A DNA stretch of 64,000 bases from NCBI RefSeq assembly GCF_011045115.1, contig NZ_JAAKZG010000006.1, positions 327,277 to 391,276 on the forward strand, in the 5' to 3' direction. Source of the stretch: Mesorhizobium zhangyense (lineage in GTDB: Bacteria; Pseudomonadota; Alphaproteobacteria; Rhizobiales; Rhizobiaceae). The notes beneath the pieces were generated by a model, which did no database searches, was not told the origin of the DNA, and saw only the letters and a program-made list of their open reading frames with translations. The position numbers were made by a program, and so were the translations under genes. The stretch's first letter is position 1, and each line of letters opens with the position of its first letter. Shown in pieces: positions 34,938-45,908 of this stretch.

Positions 34938-37658
34938 GTGAACGACGAAACGCCGATCCGCATCGAAGGCAGCTCGCCCGCTTTGAACGCGGCAGCCGCC
35001 ACGCCGATGATGGAGCAATTTATCGAGATAAAGGCGGCGAACCCGGATTCGCTGCTGTTTTATCGCATGGGCGATTTCTACGAGCTGTTCTTCGACGACG
35101 CGGAAGCTGCCTCGCGCGCGCTCGGCATCGTTCTGACCAAGCGCGGCAAGCACCAGGGCCACGACATTCCGATGTGCGGCGTGCCGGTACATGCGGCCGA
35201 CGACTATCTGCAGAAGCTGATCGGGCTCGGCTTTCGAGTCGCCGTCTGCGAGCAGATCGAGGACCCGGCCGAAGCCAAGAAGCGCGGCTCGAAATCGGTG
35301 GTCAAGCGCGATGTCGTGCGGCTGGTCACTCCCGGCACGATCACCGAGGAAAAACTGCTGGCGCCGTCGGAATCGAGTTTCCTGATGGCATTGGGGCGCG
35401 TGAAGGGTGGAGCCGACAACACCTACGCGCTGGCCTGGATCGAGCTTTCGACCGGCATTTTTCGTGTGGCGGAAACCTCAGCCGACAATCTGCTCGCCGA
35501 CATCTTTCGCGTCGATCCGCGCGAGCTGATCATCGCCGAGCCGGTCTTCTACGACGAGGAGCTGAAGCCAGTTTTCGATCTGGTCGGCCGTGTCGCCAGC
35601 CCGCAGCCGCCGAGCCTGTTCGATTCGGCCTCGGCACCGGCCCGCATCGCCCGGTTCTTCGAGGTGGCGACGCCGGACAGTTTCGGCACGTTTTCCCGCG
35701 CGGAGCTGTCGGCGATTTCAGGCATCGTCGCCTATGTCGAGAAGACGCAGAAGGCCGAGCGCCCGCCGCTGTCGCGGCCCGAACGCGAGCAGTCGGGCTC
35801 GACGCTGTTCATCGACCCGGCGACGCGGGCCAATCTGGAACTGCTGCGCACCATGGGCGGCAGCCGCGACGGCTCGCTGTTCAAGGCGATCGACCGCACC
35901 GTGACAGGCGCCGGCGCGCGGATGCTGGCCGACCGGCTGATGTCCCCGCTGACCGACCCCAAGACGATCAACCAGCGCTTCGATTCCATCGCCTTCTTCC
36001 TCTCCGAGCGCCGCCTTTCCGAAAGCCTGCGCGCCTGCCTGAAGGGCGTCGCCGACATGCCGCGCGCGCTGACGCGGCTGGCGCTCAACCGCGGCAGCCC
36101 GCGCGATCTCGGCGCGCTGCGCTCCGGCTTCGAGGCAGCGCTTGCCCTGCGCACGCTGTTCACCGACGTCATCGCCCCCGCCGAGGTGACTGCGGCACTC
36201 GAGGCGATCTCGGCGCTGCCGATACGCTTCGCCGACCATCTGACGGCTGCCCTTGGCGACGAGCTGCCTCTGCTCAAGCGCGACGGCGGCTTCGTCCGCT
36301 CGGGCTATCATGCCGAACTCGACGAGATGCGAGCGCTGCGCGACGAATCGCGCCGGGTGATCGCCGGCATGGAGCGCGACCTGATCGAGGAAACCGGCAT
36401 CCGCTCGCTGAAAATCCGGCACAACAATGTGCTGGGCTACTACATCGAGGTGACCGCCAACCATCAGGCGATCATGATGGGATCGGACGAAGCCAAGGGC
36501 CGCTTCATCCATCGCCAGACCATGGCCAACGCCATGCGCTTCACCACCACCGAACTGGCAGAGATGGAAACCAAGATCGCCAATGCCGCCGAGCGCGCGC
36601 TGTCGATCGAGCTTGGCGTGTTCGACGTGCTGGTGGCGGAATCGGTCGGCCAGGCGCAAGTGATCCGTTCAGGTGCTGCGGCTCTTGCCGTGCTCGACGT
36701 GTCGGCAGCACTCGCCGTGCTGGCGCTTGCTGAAGCCTGGTGCCGGCCAGTGGTGGATGCCAGCCTTGCCTTCGAAATCGTCGGCGGGCGTCATCCCGTG
36801 GTCGAGCAGGCGCTGCGGCGCGCGGCGGCCAATGAATTCGTCGCCAATGACTGCGACCTGTCGCCGGAAGACGGCGCCAAGGCCGGCGCGATCTGGCTGC
36901 TGACCGGCCCGAACATGGGCGGTAAATCGACCTTCCTGCGCCAGAATGCGCTCATCGCCATCCTCGCGCAGATGGGCTCCTACGTCCCGGCGAAATCGGC
37001 CAGCATCGGCGTGGTCGACCGGCTGTTCTCACGCGTCGGCGCATCCGACGATCTGGCTCGCGGGCGCTCGACCTTCATGGTCGAGATGGTCGAGACCGCC
37101 GCGATCCTCAATCAGGCCGGCGAGCGCGCGCTGGTCATCCTTGACGAAATCGGGCGCGGCACGGCGACCTTCGACGGCCTGTCGATCGCCTGGGCGGCGG
37201 TGGAATACCTGCACGAGAAGAACCGATGCCGTGCGATCTTCGCCACCCATTTCCACGAGATGACCGCACTCGCCGGCAAGCTCGAGCGGCTGCATAACGT
37301 CACCATGCGGGTCAAGGAATGGGAGGGCGACGTCGTCTTCCTGCACGAGGTCGGCAAGGGTGCCGCCGACCGTTCCTACGGCGTGCAGGTGGCCCGCCTT
37401 GCCGGCCTGCCCGATGCCGTGGTGCAACGGGCCAAGGACGTGCTGCACCAGCTCGAAGCCGGCGAGACATCCGGGAAGGCCGACCGCCTCGTCGACGACC
37501 TGCCGCTGTTTTCAGCGGTGGTGAAAAAGGAAGCGCCCGCACCGGCCAAGAACGACGCGCTGGGCGGCGCGCTGGCGGCGCTCAATCTCGACGAGATGAC
37601 GCCGCGCCAGGCGCAGGAGGCGTTGTATCGGCTGAAGGAGATGCTGGGGAAGGGGTGA
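34938..37658 (+). CDS. mutS: DNA mismatch repair protein MutS
   Basis: 906 residues from GTG at 34938 (GGA eight bases upstream). MutS binds mispaired bases and starts methyl-independent mismatch repair in these bacteria. The mismatch-binding motif is [12 protein letters not shown] near residue 43 (Phe-X-Glu site), Walker A is [10 protein letters not shown], Walker B is [17 protein letters not shown], and [10 protein letters not shown] is the ATPase switch. An upstream ATG in frame would overlap the maeB 5' end and was rejected. It opens the conserved mutS-glnD-murJ-trpS block. Confidence 0.96.
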   Translation: MNDETPIRIEGSSPALNAAAATPMMEQFIEIKAANPDSLLFYRMGDFYELFFDDAEAASRALGIVLTKRGKHQGHDIPMCGVPVHAADDYLQKLIGLGFRVAVCEQIEDPAEAKKRGSKSVVKRDVVRLVTPGTITEEKLLAPSESSFLMALGRVKGGADNTYALAWIELSTGIFRVAETSADNLLADIFRVDPRELIIAEPVFYDEELKPVFDLVGRVASPQPPSLFDSASAPARIARFFEVATPDSFGTFSRAELSAISGIVAYVEKTQKAERPPLSRPEREQSGSTLFIDPATRANLELLRTMGGSRDGSLFKAIDRTVTGAGARMLADRLMSPLTDPKTINQRFDSIAFFLSERRLSESLRACLKGVADMPRALTRLALNRGSPRDLGALRSGFEAALALRTLFTDVIAPAEVTAALEAISALPIRFADHLTAALGDELPLLKRDGGFVRSGYHAELDEMRALRDESRRVIAGMERDLIEETGIRSLKIRHNNVLGYYIEVTANHQAIMMGSDEAKGRFIHRQTMANAMRFTTTELAEMETKIANAAERALSIELGVFDVLVAESVGQAQVIRSGAAALAVLDVSAALAVLALAEAWCRPVVDASLAFEIVGGRHPVVEQALRRAAANEFVANDCDLSPEDGAKAGAIWLLTGPNMGGKSTFLRQNALIAILAQMGSYVPAKSASIGVVDRLFSRVGASDDLARGRSTFMVEMVETAAILNQAGERALVILDEIGRGTATFDGLSIAWAAVEYLHEKNRCRAIFATHFHEMTALAGKLERLHNVTMRVKEWEGDVVFLHEVGKGAADRSYGVQVARLAGLPDAVVQRAKDVLHQLEAGETSGKADRLVDDLPLFSAVVKKEAPAPAKNDALGGALAALNLDEMTPRQAQEALYRLKEMLGKG

Positions 37659-37765
37659 GGCGGTGCAGCGCGCCAACTTCCCCCTGATAAGGAATTCGCT
37701 ACGAAGTGGCGGGTGGGGACGAAAGATAGACAGTTATCCCCGTTCCCGATTTCCTGCGCGGTAAA

Positions 37766-37950
37766 CCCCTCTCCGTCTCGCTGCGCTCGACACCTTGCCT
37801 GGGCGAGCCGCGGGTCTCGCCCGTCCTTCGGACCCCCGCAAGCGGGGCGAGGAACCCAAGCTTTGGAAGGTGAGCGCCTGCATCGCGGCAGCGGTTCCTC
37901 GCCCCTACGAAGTGGGGGAGAGGTGGCGCGCGAAGCGCGACGGAGAGGGG
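37766..37950. repeat. Mosaic palindromic repeat, copy 1 (CCCCTCTCCGTC...GACGGAGAGGGG)
   Basis: 185 bases with outer arms CCCCTCTCCGTC and GACGGAGAGGGG, inner arms around CGAGGAACCCAAG and GGTTCCTCG, and small GC hairpins next to them. Two shorter relatives are at 51860 and 59131. It fills the 334-base gap between mutS and the convergent rsm22 gene, where no gene is seen. Confidence 0.85.
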
Positions 37951-37992
37951 GAAGCACACAACTGACAAGGGTTCGGCTTATGATGTCCGAGC

Positions 37993-38964
37993 CTACTCAC
38001 CCCACATCCCATCGCCCCAGTCCAACTTCCGCGCCGCCTTGAACGCTGCACCCTCGCGGCGCGTTACCACCCGATCCGCAACCGTCCCATCCGCCTCGCA
38101 CAGCTTCAGCCGAACCATGCCGCTGCTCGCCTGCGGCGGAGCCAGCACGCGCGCCTCCAGCGCATCAGCCGGCACACGCGATGCAGCGACAACAATATAC
38201 TTCTCGTCCTCCCACGGCACCTCTCCGCCCTTGGCAAGGCGGTGCAGACGCGAGCGGGCGACGCGGCGGGAGAAGTGGCACCAGTCGGGCGCGACCAGCG
38301 GACAGGCGGCCTGATGTGGACAGGGGGCGGCCAGATACGCACCGGCTTCGATCAGCCGCGAGCGGACGCGCAATATGCGCTGCCAGCCGGCTGGCGTGCC
38401 CGGCTCGACGATGATCAGCGTGCCGATCGTCAGGCTCCACAGCCGGTCGATAAGCGCATCGATCTTCGCCGGATCGAGCTCGTCCAGCACATAGGCGAGC
38501 GTCACCAGATCAGCGGCATTCAAATCGCGCAGACCGCCGCCGACATCGGCAGCGATATAGCGCGCGGCAGTCGGTGCAGCATGACTGGCAAGCCCGGCAC
38601 CGACGGCACGAATGGCCGGGCTAGTCTCGACCAGAACCGCCTCTTCCAGGCCGTCCCAACAGTCGCGCGCCGCCCAGAATGCCGTGCCGGGACCGGCACC
38701 GACGTCGAGCAGGGTTTTGGGCGAAAAGTTCGGCAGGCTTTGCGCCACCATATCCATGCTGGCGCGGACAGCGGCAAAAGTCGCCGGCAGCCGTGTCGCC
38801 AGATAGGCTTTTGCCGCGAGATCGTCGGAAAGGTGCAGCCGGCCGTCGCGCGTCTCGGCGCGATAACGGCGCGACAGCGTATCCGCCGCCTGCTTCAGCT
38901 TCGGCAGCGGGATGCCTTCCAGCAGCTGATCGACCGCCTGCCGCAGCGGCGCGGGAAGTTCCAT
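37993..38964 (-). CDS. Rsm22-family small-ribosomal-subunit methyltransferase-like protein
   Basis: 323 residues. A Rossmann methyltransferase fold is indicated by TLLDVGAGPGTAFWAA near residue 84. A cysteine cluster typical of Rsm22 (CPHQAACPL followed by DWCHFS near 215-235) could bind an iron-sulfur cluster or zinc. Relatives include mitochondrial Rsm22/METTL17, needed for small-subunit assembly. It is co-transcribed with the Hsp70-like gene, which ends nine bases upstream of its start. Confidence 0.9.
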   Translation of the reverse strand: MELPAPLRQAVDQLLEGIPLPKLKQAADTLSRRYRAETRDGRLHLSDDLAAKAYLATRLPATFAAVRASMDMVAQSLPNFSPKTLLDVGAGPGTAFWAARDCWDGLEEAVLVETSPAIRAVGAGLASHAAPTAARYIAADVGGGLRDLNAADLVTLAYVLDELDPAKIDALIDRLWSLTIGTLIIVEPGTPAGWQRILRVRSRLIEAGAYLAAPCPHQAACPLVAPDWCHFSRRVARSRLHRLAKGGEVPWEDEKYIVVAASRVPADALEARVLAPPQASSGMVRLKLCEADGTVADRVVTRREGAAFKAARKLDWGDGMWGE

Positions 38965-38973
38965 ACTTGCCTC

Positions 38974-40236
38974 TCAGGCGGTGCCGAATTTGCGTGTCGC
39001 GTCGAGCGCGAGGCCGAGCCCGACCGAGCCGAACATATCGCCTTCCACCACCGTTGCACCCGGAAAAAGCGCAAGCACGCTCTGCTTGAGCAGCGGTATC
39101 CCGGTCGAGCCGCCGGTGAGGAACAGCGTGGTGATCTGCTCCGCCCTCACCCCGGCGTCCTCGAGCGTTCTCGACACCGTGTCGGTGACGCGGCCCACTG
39201 CCTCCTCGATCGCGCGATCCAACCCGATGCGCGTCATCGGCACGCTCAGCGTCTCGTGGGTCAGGCGAATGTCCATCATCGTCTCAGCGCTGTCGGTCAG
39301 TTCGATCTTGGCCCGCTCGACCTTGCTGGCCAGAGCATGGCCCTGCCTGTGGCTGACGATGTCGATCATGCGCTCGACCAGTTCGGGCCGCGCCGCCTCG
39401 TAACGGATCTGGCGCAGATCTGTCGCAGCCTTGGCGGTGTAGAGCTGGTTGATACGCTGCCAGGTGGCCAGGTCGAAGAAATAGCCGGCGGGCAGGTTGC
39501 GCTTGCCGTCCTTGGTCTGCGTTTTGTAGCCGAGCTCCGGCATCAGATGCGCCATGGACAAGAGCCGGTCGAAATCGGTGCCGCCGATATGGACGCCGGT
39601 GTTGGCCAGGATATCGTCCTTGCGGTCGGCCGCCCGAGCGCGCTCGGGCGAAACGCGCACGATGGAAAAGTCCGACGTGCCGCCGCCGATGTCGATAATC
39701 AGCGCCAGTTCCTCGCGGGTTACGCTCTGCTCGTAGTCGAGGGCGGCTGCGATCGGCTCGAACTGGAAGGCGATGTGCTGGAACCCTTGCGCGCGGGCGG
39801 CCTTTTCGAGCTGGCCCTGCGCGTCACGGTCGGCTGCCTCGTCGTCATCGACGAAATGCACCGGCCGCCCGAGCACGACGCTGCCGACTTCGCCATCGGC
39901 GGCGTGTTCCAGACGCTGTTTGAGATAGCCGACGAAGGTGCCGATGATGTCGGAGAACGCGAGATAGCGTGCCTTGATGCGGGTCTTTTCGTGGATGAGG
40001 GACGAGCCGAGCACGCTTTTCAGCGCACGCAGCAGGCGGCCTTCGGCATGTTCGGTATAGTCCGCGATGGCGCGGCGGCCGAAATAGGTGCCGTTGTCCT
40101 CGAAATTGTAGAAGACCGCGCTCGGCATCGTCACATGCTCGTTCTCCAACCGCACGAGCCGCGGCCGGCCCTGCTCCATGACGCCCACCGTCGAGTTGGA
40201 CGTGCCAAAGTCGATGCCACCGCTGATCGGTTTCAT
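38974..40236 (-). CDS. Hsp70-family protein, YegD-like
   Basis: 420 residues from ATG at 40236, with AAGGAAG six bases upstream; the open frame continues 64 codons upstream without a ribosome site. It holds an actin-type ATPase fold: GGIDFGTSNSTVGV (phosphate 1, residues 6-19), LIIDIGGGTSDFSIV (phosphate 2), and FLTGGSTGIPLLKQSV (adenosine). The peptide-binding C-terminal domain of DnaK is missing, as in YegD. The role is a presumed chaperone-like ATPase. It is divergent from glnD. Confidence 0.9.
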   Translation of the reverse strand: MKPISGGIDFGTSNSTVGVMEQGRPRLVRLENEHVTMPSAVFYNFEDNGTYFGRRAIADYTEHAEGRLLRALKSVLGSSLIHEKTRIKARYLAFSDIIGTFVGYLKQRLEHAADGEVGSVVLGRPVHFVDDDEAADRDAQGQLEKAARAQGFQHIAFQFEPIAAALDYEQSVTREELALIIDIGGGTSDFSIVRVSPERARAADRKDDILANTGVHIGGTDFDRLLSMAHLMPELGYKTQTKDGKRNLPAGYFFDLATWQRINQLYTAKAATDLRQIRYEAARPELVERMIDIVSHRQGHALASKVERAKIELTDSAETMMDIRLTHETLSVPMTRIGLDRAIEEAVGRVTDTVSRTLEDAGVRAEQITTLFLTGGSTGIPLLKQSVLALFPGATVVEGDMFGSVGLGLALDATRKFGTA

Positions 40237-40421
40237 GGGGTGCTTCCTTGTCTTTGATTGCGGCCGCGGCGCGGGGAGACAGGCGGTTACACAAGGCGGG
40301 CGACAATGTCGAGGCTGCAAGCCGGTTTTTTTGCTTGCCCCGCCACGATTTCGCACCCCATACCCACATAAGGAAAAACGCGGTATAGACGCCGCCCGGA
40401 AAGCGAGTCTTCTACTCACAC

Positions 40422-43226
40422 ATGGCAAAGATTCCCCTCAAGCTCGAAGAGATGGTCGACGGCGAAACCCTGCGTCGGAACCTGACGGCCTTGACTGCCG
40501 AGACCGGCGGCGACGGCTCGTCGCTGGCGGTGCGCGGCAAGGTGCTGCAGCTGCTGAAGGAGACGAGCGTTGCAGGGCGCGCGGTCGCCGAAAAGCTGCT
40601 GATGGAGGATGGCGGCGGCACGGCCTGTGCGGCGCGGATTTCCCATCTCATGGACGAGATCATCCGCGCGCTCTACGATTTCGCCGTCACCCATGTCTAC
40701 CGCGCCAAAAACCCGTCATCGGCCGAGCGCATGGCGGTGGTGGCCGTCGGCGGCTATGGCCGCGGCACGCTGGCGCCCGGCTCCGACATCGATCTCCTGT
40801 TTCTCCTCCCCTACAAGCAGACGCCGTGGGGCGAGCAGATCGTCGAGTATATGCTCTACATGCTGTGGGACCTCGGCCTGAAGGTCGGCCACGCCACCCG
40901 CAACATCGAGGAATGCCTGCGCCTGTCGCGCGGCGACATCACCATCCGCACCGCCATCCTCGAAGCCCGCTTCATCTGGGGCGAGGAAAAGCTGTTCAAC
41001 GAACTGCTTTCGCGCTTCGACAAGGAAGTGGTGAAGGACACCGGCCCCGAATTCGTCCAGGCCAAGCTTGCCGAGCGCGACGACCGCCATGCCAAGGCCG
41101 GCGAAAGCCGCTATCTCGTCGAGCCCAACGTCAAGGACGGCAAGGGCGGCCTGCGCGACCTGCAGACGCTGTTCTGGATCGGCAAATACTTTTATCGCGT
41201 CCGCAATGGCGACGAGCTGATCGATCAGGGCGTCTTCACCCGTGCCGAATACAACCAGTTCCTCAAGGCCGAGGATTTTCTCTGGGCGGTGCGCTGCCAC
41301 ATGCATTTCCTGACCGGCAAGGCCGAGGAAAGGCTGCATTTCGACATACAGCGCGATATCGCCGAACGGCTCGGCTACACAAGCCATCCCGGCCTGTCGG
41401 CGGTCGAGCGCTTCATGAAGCACTACTTCCTCATCGCCAAGACCGTCGGCGACCTGACGCGCATCTTCTGCGCCGGGCTGGAAGAGGAGCAGGCCAAGCA
41501 TGTGCCGGGCTTCAACCGCATCTTCCTGACCTTCTCGCGCCGGCGCCGCAAGCTTGCCGGCACCACCGACTTCATCGTCGACAATCACCGCATCAACGTC
41601 GCCGACGACCATGTCTTCGAGCGTGACCCGGTCAACATGCTGCGCCTGTTCTGGTTCGCCGACCGGCACGGGCTGGAATTCCATCCCGACGCGCTGAAGC
41701 TTCTGACGCGCTCGCTGTCGCTGGTCGACAAGAACCTGCGCCGCAACAAGGAAGCCAACCGGCTGTTCCTCGATATCCTGACCTCGGACCGCAACCCCGA
41801 ACTCAATCTGCGCCGCATGAACGAGGCCGGCCTGCTCGGCAAGCTGATCCCGGATTTCGGCCGCATCGTCGCGATGATGCAGTTCAACATGTATCATCAC
41901 TACACGGTCGACGAGCATCTGCTGCGCTGCATCGGCGTGCTGTCGGAAATCGAACGCGGCGACGGCGAGAAAATCCATCCGCTGTCGCACTCTCTGATGG
42001 CGGGGCTGAAGAACAAGCGCGAGGCGCTCTACGTCGCCGTGCTGCTGCACGACATCGCCAAGGGCCGTCCCGAGGATCATTCCGAGGCCGGCGCACGGAT
42101 CGCCCGCCGTCTCTGCCCGCATATGGGGTTGTCGGCCGCCGACACCGAGACCGTGGCCTGGCTGGTGGAAAACCACCTCGTCATGTCGATGACGGCGCAG
42201 ACCCGCGACCTCAACGACCGCAAGACGATCGCCGATTTCGCCGACCTGGTGCAATCGGTCGAGCGCATGAAGCTGCTGCTGATCCTGACGGTTTGCGACA
42301 TTCGCGGCGTCGGGCCGGGCGTGTGGAACGGCTGGAAGGGCCAGTTGCTGCGCACGCTCTATTACGAGACCGAGTTGCTTCTGACCGGCGGATTTTCCGA
42401 AGTGTCGCGGGCGCAGCGCGCCGGACAGGCGCGCGAAAGACTTGCGGAGGCCCTTGCCGACTGGCCGGAGAATGAGCGCAAGCGCATCGTCGGGCTGCCT
42501 TACGAGAACTACCTTCTGGCCGTCGATCTCAAGGATCAGGTGCGGCACGCCCAGTTCATCCGCGAGGCCGATGCGGCACAGAAAAAGCTCTCTACCATGG
42601 TGAAAACCCATGAATTCGAGGCGGTGACCGAAATCACCGTTCTGGCGCAGGACCATCCCCGCCTGCTTTCGGTGATTGCGGGTGCATGTGCTGCCGCCGG
42701 CGGCAACATCGTCGACGCACAGATCTTCACCACCTCCGACGGGCGGGCGCTGGACACGATCCTTATTTCCCGCGAATTCGACCGTGACGAGGATGAGCGC
42801 CGCCGCGCCGAGCGCGTCGGCCGGCTGATCGAGGACGTGCTATCCGGCAAGAGCTGGCTGCCGGAAATGATCGAGAAGCGGACCAAGCCGAAGCGTGGCG
42901 CCAAGGCCTTCCGCCGCGAGCCGCGCGTCGATATCCGCAACACGCTTTCGAACCGCTTCACCGTCATCGACGTGTCGGGACTTGATCGCCCCGGCCTGCT
43001 GTCGGAAATCACAGGCGCGCTGTCCGACCTGTCGCTGGACATTGCGTCGGCGCACATCACCACTTTCGGCGAGAAGGTGATCGACACCTTCTATGTGACC
43101 GACCTGACTGGCCAGAAGATCGATAACCCGACCCGGCTCCAGACCATCCGCACCAGGCTGATCGCCACGCTCGGCGGCGAGGCTGCCGTCCAGCGCGCCG
43201 CCAAGGCCAAGGCAGCAGCGGAATGA
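40422..43226 (+). CDS. glnD: Bifunctional uridylyltransferase/uridylyl-removing enzyme GlnD
   Basis: 934 residues. GlnD senses glutamine and uridylylates or de-uridylylates PII proteins, controlling nitrogen assimilation. Domains in order: nucleotidyltransferase with [18 protein letters not shown] near 108-125; GlnD-type uridylyltransferase helical linker; HD hydrolase with [22 protein letters not shown] near 545; and two ACT domains ([17 protein letters not shown] near 745 and [18 protein letters not shown] near 857). ATG at 40422. Upstream of murJ, as in other Rhizobiales. Confidence 0.97.
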   Translation: MAKIPLKLEEMVDGETLRRNLTALTAETGGDGSSLAVRGKVLQLLKETSVAGRAVAEKLLMEDGGGTACAARISHLMDEIIRALYDFAVTHVYRAKNPSSAERMAVVAVGGYGRGTLAPGSDIDLLFLLPYKQTPWGEQIVEYMLYMLWDLGLKVGHATRNIEECLRLSRGDITIRTAILEARFIWGEEKLFNELLSRFDKEVVKDTGPEFVQAKLAERDDRHAKAGESRYLVEPNVKDGKGGLRDLQTLFWIGKYFYRVRNGDELIDQGVFTRAEYNQFLKAEDFLWAVRCHMHFLTGKAEERLHFDIQRDIAERLGYTSHPGLSAVERFMKHYFLIAKTVGDLTRIFCAGLEEEQAKHVPGFNRIFLTFSRRRRKLAGTTDFIVDNHRINVADDHVFERDPVNMLRLFWFADRHGLEFHPDALKLLTRSLSLVDKNLRRNKEANRLFLDILTSDRNPELNLRRMNEAGLLGKLIPDFGRIVAMMQFNMYHHYTVDEHLLRCIGVLSEIERGDGEKIHPLSHSLMAGLKNKREALYVAVLLHDIAKGRPEDHSEAGARIARRLCPHMGLSAADTETVAWLVENHLVMSMTAQTRDLNDRKTIADFADLVQSVERMKLLLILTVCDIRGVGPGVWNGWKGQLLRTLYYETELLLTGGFSEVSRAQRAGQARERLAEALADWPENERKRIVGLPYENYLLAVDLKDQVRHAQFIREADAAQKKLSTMVKTHEFEAVTEITVLAQDHPRLLSVIAGACAAAGGNIVDAQIFTTSDGRALDTILISREFDRDEDERRRAERVGRLIEDVLSGKSWLPEMIEKRTKPKRGAKAFRREPRVDIRNTLSNRFTVIDVSGLDRPGLLSEITGALSDLSLDIASAHITTFGEKVIDTFYVTDLTGQKIDNPTRLQTIRTRLIATLGGEAAVQRAAKAKAAAE

Positions 43227-43242
43227 GGGCCGCGCCGCTATT

Positions 43243-43385
43243 CTCCCCCCTCGAGGGGGAGATGTCGCCAAAGGCGACAGAGGGGGTCGGCTCATGCCGC
43301 GCCCGGCGCAAAGGAACGTCGAGCGCAGCCGCACTGACCCCACCCGCCCGCTACGCGGCCACCCTCCCCGCGAGGGGGAGGGTGA
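43243..43385. repeat. Palindromic repeat between glnD and murJ
   Basis: The left part holds CTCCCCCCTCGAGGGGGAG, then GTCGCCAAAGGCGAC and AGAGGGGGTC; the right part is CTGACCCCACCCGCCCGCTACGCGGCCACCCTCCCCGCGAGGGGGAGGGTG. Several nested hairpins arise. It ends eight bases before the murJ start and so lies in the murJ 5' leader. Confidence 0.8.
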
Positions 43386-43392
43386 CCACCCC

Positions 43393-44979
43393 ATGAGCCT
43401 CATCAAGAAATTCGCCACCGTCGCGTCTGGAACGCTGATGAGCCGGGCTTTCGGCTTCATCCGCGAGATGCTGATGGCCGCCGCCATCGGCACCGGGCCG
43501 ATTGCCGATGCCTTCTATGCCGCCTTCCAGTTTCCCAACACGTTTCGCCGGCTGTTTGCCGAAGGCGCTTTCAATGCAGCCTTCGTGCCGCTCTTCGCCA
43601 AGGAGATCGAGGCCAACGGAACCGAAGGCGCCAAGCGCTTTTCGGAAGAAGTCTTCGGTGTCCTGTTCACCGCATTGCTGGCGCTGACCATCGTCATGGA
43701 ACTGGCGATGCCGCTGCTGGTGCGTTTCGTGATTGCGCCGGGCTTTGCTGACGACGCGCAGAAATACGATCTCACCGTGGCGCTCGCCACCATCATGTTC
43801 CCCTATCTCATCTGCATGTCGCTGGCGGCGATGATGAGCGGCATGCTGAATTCGCTGCGCCGCTATTTCGCTGCCGCGATCGCCCCGGTCTTCCTCAATT
43901 TCATCCTCATCGGCGTGCTGGCCAATGCCTGGCACAAGGGCCATGACGGCCTGACCGTCGGCTATGCGCTGTCCTGGGGCGTGCTGGCGGCAGGACTGGT
44001 GCAGCTCGCCATCGTCTGGATCGCCGTGCGCCATGCCGGCATCTCGATCGGCTTTCGCCGCCCGCGCCTGACACCCAACGTCAAGCGCCTGCTGATCCTC
44101 GCACTGCCCGCCGCAATCACCGGCGGCATCACCCAGATCAACCAGCTCATCGGCACAGCCATCGCTTCCGGGCAGAACAGCGCCGTCTCCTCGCTGGCGC
44201 TGGCCGACCGCGTCTACCAGCTGCCGCTCGGCGTCGTTGGCGTCGCGGTCGCCATCGTGCTGCTGCCCGAACTGGCGCGCGCCCTGAAGTCGGGCAATCT
44301 CAACGAGGCATCGAACCTGCAGAACCGCTCGGTCGAGTTCACGCTGTTCCTGACCTTGCCGGCGACGGCCGCCCTGCTGGTCATGTCGGAACCCATCGTG
44401 CGCGTTCTCTACGAGCGCGGCCAGTTCGCCGCCACCAACAGCACGCCGACCGTGGCGGCGATCCTTGCGATCTTCGGCCTCGGCCTGCCGGCCTTCGTGC
44501 TGATCAAGGCCTTCACGCCCGGCTATTTCGCTCGCGAGGACACACGCACGCCGATGATATTTGCGGCGATCTCGGTGGCGGTGAACATCGCTGTCGCGCT
44601 GACGCTGTTTCCCGAAATGGGGGCGCCCGGTATCGCGGTTGCCTCGGCAATTGCCGGCTGGGTCAATGCGGCCATGCTCTTCGGCGTGCTGATCAGGCGC
44701 GGTCACTGGGGCACCGACATTCCGCTGTTGACCCGCATCCCGAGGCTGGTGCTGGCGGCGGTCGTGATGGGCTTTGCGCTTTATTTCGCCATACAATGGC
44801 TCGCGCCCTACCTCGCCTCCTCCTCGCCGGTCTACACGCAAGCCGCGACGCTTGCCGTTCTGGTCGGCGTCGGCACGCTCATCTACTTCATCGTCGCTTT
44901 CGGGACCGGCGGCGCCGATATCGGCATGCTGCGGCGGAGTATCAAACGGGGTCAGAAGAAGGTAGAAAATCGCGACTGA
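43393..44979 (+). CDS. murJ: Lipid II flippase MurJ
   Basis: 528 residues from ATG at 43393; an open frame continues upstream only through the repeat. MurJ (MviN) moves lipid II across the inner membrane for peptidoglycan synthesis. About 14 hydrophobic segments are visible; the N-terminal TVASGTLMSRAFGFIREMLMAA and PNTFRRLFAEGAFNAAFVPLF are diagnostic, with arginines in these positions forming the cavity. It follows glnD and precedes a toxin-antitoxin cluster that separates it from trpS. Confidence 0.96.
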   Translation: MSLIKKFATVASGTLMSRAFGFIREMLMAAAIGTGPIADAFYAAFQFPNTFRRLFAEGAFNAAFVPLFAKEIEANGTEGAKRFSEEVFGVLFTALLALTIVMELAMPLLVRFVIAPGFADDAQKYDLTVALATIMFPYLICMSLAAMMSGMLNSLRRYFAAAIAPVFLNFILIGVLANAWHKGHDGLTVGYALSWGVLAAGLVQLAIVWIAVRHAGISIGFRRPRLTPNVKRLLILALPAAITGGITQINQLIGTAIASGQNSAVSSLALADRVYQLPLGVVGVAVAIVLLPELARALKSGNLNEASNLQNRSVEFTLFLTLPATAALLVMSEPIVRVLYERGQFAATNSTPTVAAILAIFGLGLPAFVLIKAFTPGYFAREDTRTPMIFAAISVAVNIAVALTLFPEMGAPGIAVASAIAGWVNAAMLFGVLIRRGHWGTDIPLLTRIPRLVLAAVVMGFALYFAIQWLAPYLASSSPVYTQAATLAVLVGVGTLIYFIVAFGTGGADIGMLRRSIKRGQKKVENRD

Positions 44980-45018
44980 CACCTCGCCACTACGACCTAG
45001 CCCCGTTATGCTTCTTGC

Positions 45019-45291
45019 ATGAAGGGGTGGCTGAAGAAATTAGACGATTGGATTTCAATATATGGCATTAGCCTAGCCGGGGCTTTCTTTATTGCGATTG
45101 GCGTAGCTACCGCCTCGATTGAAGTTCTGACCGGAACGTATCAGATGTGCCGTCGCGGGGGATATCTCTGTGCCGAACAGGTCGCCGACGGCATATGGTT
45201 TTATTTAGCAGCTTTGTTGCATGGATGCGTATGGGCTGGGATGGGTATAGCCATCCTCATAACCGAGAGACGAAAGCGCAATTCGTCATAA
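45019..45291 (+). CDS. Small two-pass membrane protein of unknown function
   Basis: 90 residues. Hydrophobic segments at about 15-35 (GISLAGAFFIAIGVATASI) and 60-83, with a cysteine-bearing loop between (MCRRGGYLCAEQ) and a basic tail. No family recognised. It begins 39 bases after murJ and is less GC-rich than it, so it may belong to the acquired murJ-trpS cargo. Confidence 0.6.
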   Translation: MKGWLKKLDDWISIYGISLAGAFFIAIGVATASIEVLTGTYQMCRRGGYLCAEQVADGIWFYLAALLHGCVWAGMGIAILITERRKRNSS

Positions 45292-45317
45292 GCCGCAAGG
45301 GTTTTGCTGGATAGGCC

Positions 45318-45632
45318 TCACGTAGCGCGCGGCTGGATCTTTGCAAGTTCGTCACCGAGCCGGCGCTTTTGCTCCATGAGCTCGAAATCATGCTGAAGAC
45401 CGAGGAAAAACCCTTCCGACATGCCGAAATAGCGGGCCAGCCGCAGATCGGTATCGGCAGTCACCGCCCGCTTGCCCAGGACGATCTCGTTGATCCGACG
45501 CGGCGAAACGCCGATGGCGCGCGCCAGCGCATTCTGGCTCAGATGCATAGGCTCCAGGAACTCGGACAGCAGGATCTCGCCGGCATGCGGATTGTGCAGA
45601 TGCTCGTCAGTGGTAATCGGTGATTTCGACAT
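45318..45632 (-). CDS. higA: HigA-family antitoxin
   Basis: 104 residues from ATG at 45632. A short helix-turn-helix (LSQNALARAIGVSPRRINEIVLGKRA, residues 35-60) of the HigA/VapI type is followed by DTDLRLARYFGMSEGFFLGLQ. The N-terminal PHAGEILLSEFLEP is characteristic. HigA neutralises HigB and represses its own promoter. It is intact although the toxin gene upstream is frameshifted. The start codon lies inside the original toxin reading frame, as usual for higBA. Confidence 0.9.
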   Translation of the reverse strand: MSKSPITTDEHLHNPHAGEILLSEFLEPMHLSQNALARAIGVSPRRINEIVLGKRAVTADTDLRLARYFGMSEGFFLGLQHDFELMEQKRRLGDELAKIQPRAT

Positions 45633-45880
45633 CGCTCGGCTGCCCTTCCTTCCAGTGGAAACCACTGCTCGTTGATCCTGATCGAGAACTGCCCTTTCCG
45701 ATCTCCCTTCAGGGCTTCAAGCCGGTTGCCTGGCGGCACCCGCAGATCGTCGAGCTGACGCGCCTGATTGATGAGCCTCAGTTTGATCAGCGCCTTGTTC
45801 TGGATATCGGGCGGCAACCTACGGCTTCGCAGACCATTCCATATCTTCTCTGTCTCGGGATCAGCGAAGCTTGCAATCAT
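45607..45880 (-). pseudogene. higB: HigB-type toxin gene with a frameshift
   Basis: Start ATG at 45880. The first 72 residues are normal HigB (FADPETEKIWNG, LDDLRVPPGNRLEALKGD, FSIRINEQW). After TGG near 45662 the frame is wrong; in the next frame the DNA reads FHWKEGQPSDVEITDYH and stops at 45607, exactly the expected HigB end. About eight bases (equivalent to the codons of R-I-C after the W) are missing. The shifted frame runs to 45539 through higA. The toxin is thus probably inactive unless the missing bases are a sequencing error. Confidence 0.85.
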
Positions 45881-45889
45881 CACCCAATG

Positions 45890-45908
45890 TATAACGCATA
45901 ACGTTATA
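45890..45908. promoter_or_regulatory. Operator-like palindrome upstream of higBA
   Basis: TATAACG - CATAA - CGTTATA, a perfect 7-bp inverted repeat just before the higB start, in the place where HigA normally binds. It overlaps a likely -10 region. Confidence 0.65.
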
